Assembly: GCF_027111295.1 (NCBI RefSeq)
Contig: NZ_CP114287.1
Location: 124,001 to 188,000, forward strand
Reading direction: 5' to 3'
Length of the DNA stretch: 64,000 nt
From: Flavobacterium gelatinilyticum
Lineage (GTDB): Bacteria > Bacteroidota > Bacteroidia > Flavobacteriales > Flavobacteriaceae
Positions 50,015-58,492 of the stretch are shown in pieces. Made by a program: the position numbers and the translations under genes. The notes beneath the pieces were generated by a model. That model was given only the letters and a program-made list of their open reading frames with translations, did no database searches and was not told the origin of the DNA. The stretch's first letter is position 1; every line of letters starts with the position of its first letter.

Positions 50015-50112
50015 GTGCTTTACTGAAAGGGGTATGTTTTAAACTTTTAAAAAGAACAATTAAATTTCAGGGATATGAATTCTTCTTTTACCCCTTCAGT
50101 GTAGTAAAGCAC
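50015..50112. repeat. Facing inverted repeats upstream of lipoprotein operon
   Basis: GTGCTTTACTGAAAGGGGTA at 50015-50034 and its imperfect complement at 50089-50112 (TACCCCTTCAG..AGTAAAGCAC, with five extra bases) flank a 54-bp AT-rich core. As RNA this is a ~19-bp stem in the leader of the operon starting at 49986; as DNA it is two head-to-head copies of a protein site or the ends of a tiny MITE-like element. No obvious target-site duplication. Confidence 0.6.
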
Positions 50113-50168
50113 ATCTAAATCCTTTATAAAGATAGTAAGATCAGGGACTGCATATTTAACTATAAATC

Positions 50169-50414
50169 CTAAGCGGAAAAAAGAGCTTCTGAATCGTCAC
50201 TTTTATCAGTCCAAATTATTTGGTATCTCCTCTCTTTAAAAAAGAGGCAGTTGTTAGGTAATAGTAATGCCGAATGTAATTTTTCTGATACATAAGAATA
50301 TCTTAAAACATTTAGATGCAATTCATCTCGTTTTTGAATGAGGCTGCCTGATGAAGAAATTTTTAAATTGACTTCCGGATAAATGTTTAAAAAATTAAAT
50401 TTGTCTTTTATCAA
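50169..50414 (-). CDS. Possible small hypothetical protein
   Basis: An 81-codon reverse-strand ORF beginning ATG at 50414, only 8 bp from the start of the divergent AraC gene. The translation (MIKDKFNFLNIYPEVNLKIS..., then RRYQIIWTDKSDDSEALFSA) uses codons like neighbouring genes and fills an otherwise empty gap, but shows no known domain. It may be real or chance. Confidence 0.3.
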   Translation of the reverse strand: MIKDKFNFLNIYPEVNLKISSSGSLIQKRDELHLNVLRYSYVSEKLHSALLLPNNCLFFKERRYQIIWTDKSDDSEALFSA

Positions 50415-50422
50415 TATTCAAA

Positions 50423-51328
50423 GTGAGTAAATACCAAAGAATTGAAAATTACAGCTTACGCGATATTCTAAATATCCTGGGAGAGGAAGCCGCGCACGGG
50501 ACAGAGTTTCATGTTCACTACAATAAAGAAGTAATTAGTGAGAACCCGTTTCCATTTCCGTTTAGAAGCAGTAATATAGCCATCATGCTTGTACTTTGCG
50601 GTAAGATGAAAGTACAGATTGATTTGGAAACCTTTATTGTCAGCCCAAAAGATGTTATGGTATTTTCTTCCCAGTCTATAATTCATATCCAGGAAATAAT
50701 AGAACCGGTTCAGAGTATTGGTTTTGTATTTACAGAAGAATTTGCTTTATCCAATATACTCAACTACGAAGATATAAGGCTTTTTCGGTTTACAGAACTA
50801 AATCAAACCCCTATTTTATCACTTACAGAAGAGAATTATAGTATTATTTTGGATATCATGACAAAGATGTATAAACTTAATTTGTCACAATCCGAAACCA
50901 ATCTTTACAAGAATGCGAAGGTCTTTCACCACTTTAATCTCCTGGCCTTGGAAATGATGGAAATGCACCGAACAAGAGGAAATCAGGCCGATGTGAAAAC
51001 CAGCAGAAAAAAACAGATTATTCACGATTTTTTGTCCCTGCTTTCTATTCATATTCGTAAGAACAGAAATGTTCAGTTTTATGCTGATAAACTTTTTATT
51101 ACTTCAGGACATTTGTCTAAACTGCTCAAAGAAGCTACAGGAAACACTTCCCGTGAAATTATTGAAGAAGCCGTAGTTATGGAGGCACGAAACCTGCTGA
51201 TGGAAACTTCATATTCTCTGGCAGAAATTGCTGAAATACTCAACTTCAGCGATCAGTCTTTTTTTGGAAAATTCTTTAAAAAGAAAATGAAAATCACCCC
51301 AAAATCATTTCGGGACAAATACAAATAA
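50423..51328 (+). CDS. AraC-family transcriptional regulator
   Basis: A 301-residue regulator read from a GTG at 50423 (SKYQRIENYSLRDIL); no in-frame ATG lies nearby upstream. The N-terminal part is cupin-like (FRSSNIAIMLVLCGKMKVQI, then FIVSPKDVMVFSSQSIIHI), the usual ligand domain. The AraC HTH pair (~200-300) is NVQFYADKLFITSGHLSKLL, KEATGNTSREIIEEAVVMEA and YSLAEIAEILNFSDQSFFGK with the F-F-K-x-x-x-x-x-P-x-x-F-R tail. AraC proteins commonly bind tandem sites with 21-bp phase beside the promoter. It lies just upstream of the RND efflux operon and of the direct-repeat element at 51397-51480, the obvious target. Confidence 0.93.
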   Translation: MSKYQRIENYSLRDILNILGEEAAHGTEFHVHYNKEVISENPFPFPFRSSNIAIMLVLCGKMKVQIDLETFIVSPKDVMVFSSQSIIHIQEIIEPVQSIGFVFTEEFALSNILNYEDIRLFRFTELNQTPILSLTEENYSIILDIMTKMYKLNLSQSETNLYKNAKVFHHFNLLALEMMEMHRTRGNQADVKTSRKKQIIHDFLSLLSIHIRKNRNVQFYADKLFITSGHLSKLLKEATGNTSREIIEEAVVMEARNLLMETSYSLAEIAEILNFSDQSFFGKFFKKKMKITPKSFRDKYK

Positions 51329-51364
51329 CCTTTAAATTACTGCTGTATTTTTCTGTAAAAACCG

Positions 51365-51381
51365 CCTTTTTTGCAAAAAGG
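51365..51381 (+). terminator. Small hairpin after AraC gene
   Basis: CCTTTTT (51365-51371) pairs with AAAAAGG (51375-51381) around TGC. No T-run follows, so termination is uncertain; it separates the AraC gene from the efflux promoter. Confidence 0.4.
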
Positions 51382-51396
51382 ATGCGAGATGTTAAT

Positions 51397-51480
51397 GTTA
51401 AAAATAACGGTTTTAGACCAAAAACGGCTCAAAATAGACCTTTTGCAGACTAAAGATTCTATGGAGATTTGCACCATCAG
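51397..51480 (+). promoter_or_regulatory. Direct-repeat regulatory element, copy B (efflux promoter)
   Basis: TAGACC boxes at 51414-51419 and 51435-51440 (21 bp apart), TTTG at 51442-51445 (candidate -33), and GAGATTTG at 51464-51471 (candidate -7, one mismatch to TAnnTTTG) after an 18-bp spacer. The second TAGACC box abuts the -33 element, as for a class II activator. The membrane fusion protein gene begins at 51532, leaving a leader of about 55 nt. Copy A at 44508-44592 has identical box spacing. Confidence 0.8.
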
Positions 51481-51531
51481 TTTGAAATAACTGGATGGAA
51501 TTTTTAATAATAAATTTAAAAAGCAAATTAT

Positions 51532-52566
51532 ATGGTAATCTCTAAGAGGAATATCTTGTCTATTCTGAGTGTTATGTTATTAAGTGCCGGCTGCGGTAAA
51601 AAGGAAACAGACCAAAACCAGACCACTGCACCTGTAAAAGTCAGCGTAAGAGAAATAGAGCTGTCATCTCAGGCAGAGGTTTTGGACTACAGCGGTACTA
51701 TCGAAGCAGACAATACCGTTTCTATTGGCTTTAGTATCCCCGGAAGAGTAAATGCTGTTATGGTGCAGGAAGGCGAGCGTGTTGTAAAAGGACAGCTCCT
51801 GGCATCAATTGAGCAGAATTCGTATCAAAACAATCTTATTGCAGCAAATGCAGGCCTTGAACAGGCACAGGATAACTTTAACCGTCTGGACCAGCTGTAT
51901 AAAAAAGGAAGTCTTCCGGAACGGGATTATATTGCCGGAAAAACCGGTTTAGCACAAGCGAAGGCTAATAAAGAAACGGCATCAAAAAACATGCAGGATA
52001 CCAAATTGTATGCTTCTTTTTCCGGAATCGTAACCCATAAACTAACGGAGGCAGGAGCCAGTGCCGCGCCCGGAATTCCGGCTTTTACCATTGTAAAAAC
52101 AGACAAAGTATATGCTGTTGCCGCTATAAATGAGAATGAAATCAGCTCACTAAAAATAGGTGCAGATGTGCTTATTACGATTCCGTCCCTGAATAGAGAA
52201 ATCAAAGGAAAACTTACCATAATCAATCCACAAGGCGATGATCTTTCGAAAACCTATACCGTTAAAGTTCGTCTTGAGAATGCAGGCGGACAGCTTCTTC
52301 CTGGAATGATTGCAGATATCAGCATTAACTCAGGAAAGACTCAAAACTCAGTAATTATTCCCGCACAGGCTGTAGTGCGCGATCCCGATAATATAAACTA
52401 CGTCTATATCGCTAAAGAAGGCAATACCGCTTTTAAGAAGAGAGTCAATATTTCTAAAATGACGGGAACTAATGATGTAGTGGTGAAAGAAGGACTTCAG
52501 CAGGGAGATAAAATCATTGTAGAGGGACAAACCAACTTAACAGATGGCACGCCTGTCAAATTCTAA
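51532..52566 (+). CDS. RND efflux periplasmic adaptor (membrane fusion protein)
   Basis: A 344-residue lipoprotein adaptor (lipobox LSAGC, Cys21) linking the inner-membrane pump to TolC. Domain order is standard: beta-barrel/lipoyl half 1 (ADNTVSIGFSIPGRVNAVMV, VVKGQLLASIEQNSYQNNLI), alpha-hairpin (~95-145, LEQAQDNFNRLDQLYKKGSL), lipoyl half 2 (TKLYASFSGIVTHKLTEAGA, here DTKLYASFSGIVTHK), beta-barrel (VYAVAAINENEISSLKIGAD) and C-terminal membrane-proximal domain (VIIPAQAVVRDPDNINYVYI, KEGLQQGDKIIVEGQTNLTD). It is the first gene of a three-gene efflux operon under element B. Confidence 0.93.
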   Translation: MVISKRNILSILSVMLLSAGCGKKETDQNQTTAPVKVSVREIELSSQAEVLDYSGTIEADNTVSIGFSIPGRVNAVMVQEGERVVKGQLLASIEQNSYQNNLIAANAGLEQAQDNFNRLDQLYKKGSLPERDYIAGKTGLAQAKANKETASKNMQDTKLYASFSGIVTHKLTEAGASAAPGIPAFTIVKTDKVYAVAAINENEISSLKIGADVLITIPSLNREIKGKLTIINPQGDDLSKTYTVKVRLENAGGQLLPGMIADISINSGKTQNSVIIPAQAVVRDPDNINYVYIAKEGNTAFKKRVNISKMTGTNDVVVKEGLQQGDKIIVEGQTNLTDGTPVKF

Positions 52567-52588
52567 TTCCCTAAAATCCAATTAAAAG

Positions 52589-55500
52589 ATGACAAAGCGT
52601 AAAATACACTTTTTAGAAGCCGCAATGAAACACAAGCAGGTTGTCATTGTGCTGGTTATCCTGATGATGCTTATGGGGATTAACTCTTTAGTTAATATGC
52701 CCCGAAGCGAAAACCCCCGAATTGACATGCCTACTGCTCTGGTATATGCTATTTATCCCGGTGCAGATGAGCATCAGGTAGAGGAAGAAGTAGCAAAAAA
52801 AATAGAACAGTACTTATTTTCATTTGAAGAAATCAAAAAGAAAAAAGTAAAATCTGAAGTTCGCGAAGGGCAGGTTTTTATAACTACTGAAATATATACA
52901 ACGGTACAGGACAGAAAAAAATTCTGGCATACCTTGCAGCTGGATATGGATGCTAACCTGCGTTCAAAACTGCCTCAGGGCGTTATTGGTCCTTTTATCA
53001 ACAGTAATTTTGCCGATGTAACGGCTATGATTATCTCTGTATCTTCAAAAGAACGTTCGTATGCTGAGATTGAAAAATACCTTGATAAACTTGAAGACGG
53101 TCTTAAAGTCATTCCAATGGTTTCTAAAATCAACCGTTCAGGAGGACAAAGACAGCAGATCTACATCAAAATTAACGACAAAAAGCTGCAGCAGTACGGC
53201 TTAGATGCCGGCGCGCTGATGGGAATCCTCCAGCAGCAGAATATTACAGGTTACACCGGAGAAGTGTCAGTTGGTTCAAATAACATTGTTCCTATTTATG
53301 CAGACAGCCGTTATAAGGATGAGAATGATATAGCAGGCCAGATTGTATACACAACACCTTCGGGAACGATTGTTCGTTTAAGAGATGTGGCAGAAATCGA
53401 ACGACGTTTTGAAGAAAAATCTTCATTTGTACGTGTAGGCGAAGACAAAGCCATGGTTTTATCGGTTGATATGCTTCCGGGGAACAATATTGTAGCATTT
53501 GGTGAAGAGGTTGAAGCAAAGATTGCTGCCATACAAAAAAACTTTCCGCCGGATGTAAAGATGAAAACTATTGTGAACCAGCCAAAGGATGTGGAACACA
53601 GCATCAGTCACTTTATGAAAGAATTTGGTCTGGCAATTGGTTCAGTGCTTTTGGTGGTAATGCTGTTATTGCCTTTTCGAATAGCTGTGGTAGCTTCTGC
53701 AGCTGCCCCGATTTCCATGCTGATAACTTTTGCTTTTATGAACATGCTTGGTGTTGAGCTTCATCAGGTAACACTGGCGGCACTTATTATTGTACTGGGA
53801 ATGGTGGTGGATAATGCCATTGTTGTGGTAGATAATTATATAGAAAAACTCGACGAAGGTGTACAGCCCTGGACAGGTGCCTGGCAGGCCGCCAAACAAT
53901 TAATGGTTCCAATATTTACAGCAACGCTTGCAATCATATTTGCCTTCCTGCCACTGGCTATTTTTATGGACGGAATTGCTAAAGATTTTATGTTCTATCT
54001 TCCGGTAACGGTTGCCATTGCACTTATTGTTTCAATGCTTATTGCGCTTCTTTTTACGCCTTATACGTGTTATGTGTTCATAAAGAAAGGATTAAAACAC
54101 AAAATAAGTGACAGACCGCTAAAGAAAAACCTTCTGGATCATCTTCAGTCTGTTTTTGATAAAGGAGTAGAAGCCGCTTTTAGAAATCCTAAAACAGCCA
54201 TGGGATTGGGATTACTTTCTGTGATTGCCGCTCTTTTTATTGCAACAAAAGTAGATTCAGAATTTTTTCCTTTAAGTGAACGCAATCAGTTTAATATGGA
54301 AGTCTGGATGCCAAACGGAACATCTCTTGAAAAAACCGAAGCGAAAGTAAAAGAATTAGAAAAAATTCTAAAAGAGGACAAACGTGTTGTTGATGTTACC
54401 AGTTTTATAGGAATGAGTTCACCGCGTTTTCATACCTCATATGCTCCCGAAACACCAAGGAAACACTTTGCACAAGTATTCATTACCACAACCGACAGCG
54501 ATGCGACAAATGAAATGGCAAGGGAATATCTGGACAAACTGAAAGGTTTTATGCAGGACGGAGCCGTTAAAATTAAACAACTGAGTTTTCAGGAAGGTGC
54601 GCCAATTGATATTAGGGTTGTAAGCGAAAATGAAGCCGATCAGAAGCGTACAGCATTAGAAATCAAGAAAATTCTTGAAAAGGCAGAAGGAGTAAACTAT
54701 GTCCGCCTAAGCAGTGAGTATGATTATATGGGAGTAAAACTCAATATAGACAATGCTAAAGCAAACCGTTTAGGTATAACCAAACAAGCCATTACACAAA
54801 CTTTAGGCGCAGGTTTAAAAGGATATTCTATTTCGACTTTATGGGAAGGAGATAAAACGGTAGACATTTTTCTTCGCTATGACGAAGACAGCCGTAAAGA
54901 TCTTGTTGCCTTACAAAACCTGCATATTACAACCCGTTACGGAAAAAAAGTACCGCTTAAAGCTGTAGCAGCACTGGATCCTGAATGGCATACCGGAATG
55001 CTTCTGAGAAGAAACGGGTTAAAAATGCTAAGCGTGTATTCTGAAGCACAGCTGGGTAAAAAACCGTCACGTATTCTTCAGGACATACAACCTGAAATAG
55101 ATGCTCTTAAACTTCCGCCAGGAACTACTATTCAATATGGCGGTGATGCAGAATCAAGCGGGGAGAATGCACCAAGTATGGGAGTATCACTGGGAGTAAG
55201 CCTTATTCTGATTTTCCTTACTCTGTTATTTCAGTTCAAAAGTCTTGGAAAATCGCTTATCGTATTGTGTACTTTTTTACTAAGCCTTTTTGGAGCATTC
55301 TTAGGACTTCTTGTAACAGGAAATCCGCTTGGTATGACCGGATTTATGGGAATTATAAGTTTAATTGGTATCGTGGTGAGAAACGGAATTATACTGGTTG
55401 ATTATGCCGATGAACTCATCAGGGATCATGGATATAAGCATAAAGCAGCGGCGATTGCGGCGGCTAAACGAAGAATGAGACCCATTTTCCTTACTTCAGC

Positions 55501-55729
55501 TGCTGCTGCGGTGGGAGTAGTGCCTATGATTATCGGGAAATCGCCTATGTGGGCTCCACTGGGAAGCGTATTGGCTTTTGGATTGATTTTCTCGATGATA
55601 CTGACCCTCTTTGTAGTGCCTGTTATGTATTACAAATTACTGAAGCAGCCTATAATCGAAGATGAAGCACCGAAGGAACAGCCGGATGGAGAAGATGATG
55701 TACTGTATAAACCGGTTCACGAGCATTGA
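52589..55729 (+). CDS. RND family efflux pump
   Basis: A 1046-residue inner-membrane RND transporter with 12 helices in two halves and two large periplasmic loops. N-terminal pattern FLEAAMKHKQVVIVLVILMM and PRSENPRIDMPTALVYAIYP; helix 4 carries VLGMVVDNAIVVVDNYIEKL with Asp408-Asn409, where AcrB has Asp407-Asp408; helix 10 region has GGDAESSGENAPSMGVSLGV and the repeat IGIVVRNGIILVDYADELI. Length is normal. The relayed proton pair is thus D-N, as in some Gram-positive and Bacteroidota RND pumps. Substrate not predictable (drug, dye, lipid). The C-terminus has an acidic tail. It is 22 bp after the adaptor gene and followed by a GC-rich hairpin before the TolC gene. Confidence 0.94.
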   Translation: MTKRKIHFLEAAMKHKQVVIVLVILMMLMGINSLVNMPRSENPRIDMPTALVYAIYPGADEHQVEEEVAKKIEQYLFSFEEIKKKKVKSEVREGQVFITTEIYTTVQDRKKFWHTLQLDMDANLRSKLPQGVIGPFINSNFADVTAMIISVSSKERSYAEIEKYLDKLEDGLKVIPMVSKINRSGGQRQQIYIKINDKKLQQYGLDAGALMGILQQQNITGYTGEVSVGSNNIVPIYADSRYKDENDIAGQIVYTTPSGTIVRLRDVAEIERRFEEKSSFVRVGEDKAMVLSVDMLPGNNIVAFGEEVEAKIAAIQKNFPPDVKMKTIVNQPKDVEHSISHFMKEFGLAIGSVLLVVMLLLPFRIAVVASAAAPISMLITFAFMNMLGVELHQVTLAALIIVLGMVVDNAIVVVDNYIEKLDEGVQPWTGAWQAAKQLMVPIFTATLAIIFAFLPLAIFMDGIAKDFMFYLPVTVAIALIVSMLIALLFTPYTCYVFIKKGLKHKISDRPLKKNLLDHLQSVFDKGVEAAFRNPKTAMGLGLLSVIAALFIATKVDSEFFPLSERNQFNMEVWMPNGTSLEKTEAKVKELEKILKEDKRVVDVTSFIGMSSPRFHTSYAPETPRKHFAQVFITTTDSDATNEMAREYLDKLKGFMQDGAVKIKQLSFQEGAPIDIRVVSENEADQKRTALEIKKILEKAEGVNYVRLSSEYDYMGVKLNIDNAKANRLGITKQAITQTLGAGLKGYSISTLWEGDKTVDIFLRYDEDSRKDLVALQNLHITTRYGKKVPLKAVAALDPEWHTGMLLRRNGLKMLSVYSEAQLGKKPSRILQDIQPEIDALKLPPGTTIQYGGDAESSGENAPSMGVSLGVSLILIFLTLLFQFKSLGKSLIVLCTFLLSLFGAFLGLLVTGNPLGMTGFMGIISLIGIVVRNGIILVDYADELIRDHGYKHKAAAIAAAKRRMRPIFLTSAAAAVGVVPMIIGKSPMWAPLGSVLAFGLIFSMILTLFVVPVMYYKLLKQPIIEDEAPKEQPDGEDDVLYKPVHEH

Positions 55730-55749
55730 TAATAATAAATTCTTCAAAC

Positions 55750-55782
55750 GTCCCGTCGTTTCGTCGTGAGTTTCGGCGGGAC
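55750..55782 (+). repeat. GC-rich hairpin in RND operon
   Basis: GTCCCG (55750-55755) pairs with CGGGAC (55777-55782) in the 72-bp gap between pump and TolC genes. GC content is unusual for this genome; no T-run follows, so it probably tunes expression or mRNA stability. Confidence 0.45.
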
Positions 55783-55801
55783 AGTTTAAAAATGAATTGA
55801 T

Positions 55802-57070
55802 ATGAAAAGCAAACACAACACTATATATATACTATTCCTGATTTTACTCTCAGGAATAGCCCAGGCACAAGAGACGGTTTCTCTGGATCAGATAAAAAGC
55901 ATGGCTTTAGAAAACAATAAAAAGCTCAAAAAAGCCCAAAGCAGTATCAATGCTGCCAAAGCCGCCAATCAGGCTGCAAATGCAGCAACAAAACCTAAGG
56001 TAGATGCAAGTGTTATAGGCCTCTATCTTTCAGATCCTTTTAAAACTTTACTGCCGGAATACAGCGCTAACGGTTCTGTTGCCGTGACTCAGGTTTTATA
56101 TGCAGGAAGTAAAATTCAGACTGCAAAAAAAATGACAAATTCGGTTGTGGATCTGCAAAGTATCCAGAAAAATTTAACCGAGGATGAAGTATTACTGAAT
56201 GCCGAAACAGCGTATTGGCAGGCTGTCAACTTAAAAGAAAAAGTGGTTCTGGCAGAAAAATACTTAAAACTCTTAGGCGAACTGAAAAAAGACCTTGAAA
56301 ACTCCTTTAATGCCGGTTTGATTTACAAGAATGATCTTTTGAAAGTTGAAGTACAACAAAATGAAGCCATCCTAAATCTGACAAAAGCAAAAGACGGTTT
56401 AACCGTAACCAAACTGGCTCTCTCACAAATTACAGGTTTAAGCGCAGCAGATTATGATGTAACAGGCAGTTTTTCAGATGATATTCAATTGGTAAGCAAA
56501 GCCGATGTTGCATCTGCTGTTAATAATCGTCCTGAAATAAATGCCCTCAGTAAGTCGGTTGAAGTGAATGAATATCAGGAGAAATTACTTGAAGGAGATC
56601 AGAAACCGACTGTCGCGCTTAGTGCAAACGGTCTGGCATCATACGGTAAAAAGATTAATTTTTCTGATGGAAGCGATAATATGCAGGCTTTCGTAGGGTT
56701 GGTAAGCGTTTCAATTCCCATTCTGGACTGGGGAGCAAAAAAGCAAAAAGTGAAAGAGCAGCATTTTGTAACCGAAGCACAAAAAATTGAACTCGAAGAA
56801 ACAAAAGAACTCTTAAGTATTGAGGTCCAGAATTCATGGCTGATGCTTAATCAGGCTGCTGTACAAATCGATCTGAACAAGAAATCACTTAAACAAGCTG
56901 AGGAAAACCTTCGTTTAAATCAGGATCGTTTTGATGCCGGAACCGTTCTGGGAGAAGACGTTTTGGAAGCGCAGGTGCTTTGGCAGAAAGCCTATGCTGA
57001 TCTTATTGATGCAAAAGCCGGTTACAAAATCACCGAAGCCAAATACAAAAAAGCAATCGGTGAATATTAA
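55802..57070 (+). CDS. TolC-family outer-membrane efflux protein
   Basis: A 422-residue outer-membrane channel. Signal peptide (to ~23, GIAQAQ). TolC repeats: VSLDQIKSMALENNKKLKKA at the start and EISAL-like (here PEINALSKSVEVNEYQEKLL) in the second half; strands SYGKKINFS and GLVSVSIPILDWGAKKQKVK; long helices AETAYWQAVNLKEKVVLAEK and QVLWQKAYADLIDAKAGYKI, with AEENLRLNQDRFDAGTVLGE before them. It completes the tripartite pump with the adaptor and RND genes upstream; a perfect hairpin terminates the operon. Confidence 0.93.
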   Translation: MKSKHNTIYILFLILLSGIAQAQETVSLDQIKSMALENNKKLKKAQSSINAAKAANQAANAATKPKVDASVIGLYLSDPFKTLLPEYSANGSVAVTQVLYAGSKIQTAKKMTNSVVDLQSIQKNLTEDEVLLNAETAYWQAVNLKEKVVLAEKYLKLLGELKKDLENSFNAGLIYKNDLLKVEVQQNEAILNLTKAKDGLTVTKLALSQITGLSAADYDVTGSFSDDIQLVSKADVASAVNNRPEINALSKSVEVNEYQEKLLEGDQKPTVALSANGLASYGKKINFSDGSDNMQAFVGLVSVSIPILDWGAKKQKVKEQHFVTEAQKIELEETKELLSIEVQNSWLMLNQAAVQIDLNKKSLKQAEENLRLNQDRFDAGTVLGEDVLEAQVLWQKAYADLIDAKAGYKITEAKYKKAIGEY

Positions 57071-57084
57071 ATAAGTTTTATAAG

Positions 57085-57110
57085 CAGAAGAAAAAAATCT
57101 TCTGTTTATA
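57085..57110 (+). terminator. Terminator of RND operon
   Basis: CAGAAGA (57085-57091) and TCTTCTG (57098-57104) with a 6-nt A loop, followed by TTTATAA. A second possible stem lies just downstream (GCAAAAG near 57133 with CTTTTGC near 57164). Confidence 0.8.
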
Positions 57111-57230
57111 ATAAAAACAGCTATGATGTTCTGCAAAAGCATCAAAAAATGCAAAATCATGATCTTTTGCGCATTATTAAAAAAACAGGAAGATTAAAAT
57201 ATTGATTTACTATTACTTAGTTATTGTTTG

Positions 57231-57245
57231 GGAGATACTATCTCC
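57231..57245. promoter_or_regulatory. Perfect palindrome upstream of ketoacyl synthase gene
   Basis: GGAGATACTATCTCC is a perfect 7+1+7 palindrome. It directly follows TATTGTTTG (57222-57230), a possible -7 box, and is about 190 bp before the start at 57432, the position of a repressor operator over a transcription start. The rest of the gap to 57432 is AT-rich with no ORF. Confidence 0.55.
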
Positions 57246-57431
57246 ATGTTAATTAATAATGGCTGCCTTATCGATAAAATGTTTGGGATACTTTTCATTG
57301 GTTTTTTATTAAATAAATATTTTACAGATAGTGGCAGTCATTATTTTTTACATAATAATTGATTTTAAATACACTTGTTTCCTTTCTTCAAAAGCATATT
57401 AGAATAAAAACTACACTTAAAAAAATAGATT

Positions 57432-58472
57432 ATGAATGCCGTCATAACAGCTGTCGGCGGTTATGTGCCGCCTTCTATTTTAGATAATAAGAAGATATCT
57501 GAGAAAGTTGAAACTTCAGAAGAATGGATTGAAAAAAGATCCGGAATTCAGCAACGCCGAATAGCAGGCGCCGATACGGCGGTATCTGATCTTGCTTCTT
57601 CTGCGATTAACAATCTTATAGAAAGTTATGAGGTTGACCCAAATGAAATTGAAGCTTTGATACTTGCTACTGCCACTCCGGATCATATGCTGGCGCCAGC
57701 AGCGGCAATGGTCTGCGAAAAAAGCAATTTAAAAAACGCATTTGGACTTGATGTAAATGCGGCCTGCAGTGGTTTTTTATATGCATTGGAATTAGCAGGA
57801 AGTATGATAGAGAGCGGTCGTTATAAGAAAATTATTGTCGCCGGAGCAGACAAAATGAGTTCTATAGTAGATTATGAAGACCGGTCTACCTGTATTTTAT
57901 TTGGTGATGGAGCCGGAGCCGTATTGCTTGAAGCATCAGAATCTCACTTTGGATTAATGAAATCAAAACTTCATACAGACGGCAGCGGTACTTCTTCGCT
58001 TTTAGTGCCGGCAGGAGGTTCAAAAATGCCGACAGGAATGCAGAGTCTGCTTCACCGGAATCATTATATAAAACAGGATGGATCATATGTTTTTAGAAAA
58101 GCGGTGGCAGCGATGAATTCCGTTAGCCGTGAAGTTTTAACCAATAACGGCTTTACTACAGGTGATATCGACTGGGTAATACCGCATCAGGCTAATCTGC
58201 GGATCATAGAGGCGGTAGGTTTAGATTTAGGTATCGATAAATCCAAAATAAAAGTCAATATCCAGAAATACGGCAACACAACTTCTGCAACAATTCCTTT
58301 ATGTTTATGGGATTTTAAAGATGATTTTACAGCAGGACAAAATTTACTGATAACAACCTTTGGTGCGGGTTTTTCCTGGGGAGCAGCCTGCATAAAATGG
58401 GGCGTTCTCAGAAATAGGAAATCTTCATGCAAAACGATTCAGGAGCAGGAAAACGAATTGTTAATGTATTGA
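57432..58472 (+). CDS. Beta-ketoacyl-ACP synthase III (FabH type)
   Basis: A 346-residue thiolase-fold condensing enzyme. It joins an acyl-CoA primer with malonyl-ACP. The FabH catalytic triad is complete: Cys112 (NAACSGFLYALELAGSMI), His252 (PHQANLRIIEAVG) and Asn282 (QKYGNTTSATIPLCLWD). Other motifs: YVPPSILDNKKISEKVETSE, EEWIEKRSGIQQRRIAG and GDGAGAVLLEASE. Length is slightly over typical FabH (~320) because of a Ser/Lys/Glu-rich tail after GVLRNRK. It is not in a fatty-acid operon here but behind an efflux operon, so it may be a second copy serving a secondary lipid or branched-chain primer; a chromosomal fabH is expected elsewhere. Confidence 0.93.
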   Translation: MNAVITAVGGYVPPSILDNKKISEKVETSEEWIEKRSGIQQRRIAGADTAVSDLASSAINNLIESYEVDPNEIEALILATATPDHMLAPAAAMVCEKSNLKNAFGLDVNAACSGFLYALELAGSMIESGRYKKIIVAGADKMSSIVDYEDRSTCILFGDGAGAVLLEASESHFGLMKSKLHTDGSGTSSLLVPAGGSKMPTGMQSLLHRNHYIKQDGSYVFRKAVAAMNSVSREVLTNNGFTTGDIDWVIPHQANLRIIEAVGLDLGIDKSKIKVNIQKYGNTTSATIPLCLWDFKDDFTAGQNLLITTFGAGFSWGAACIKWGVLRNRKSSCKTIQEQENELLMY

Positions 58473-58492
58473 CAGCAGTAAAAACATTGGGT

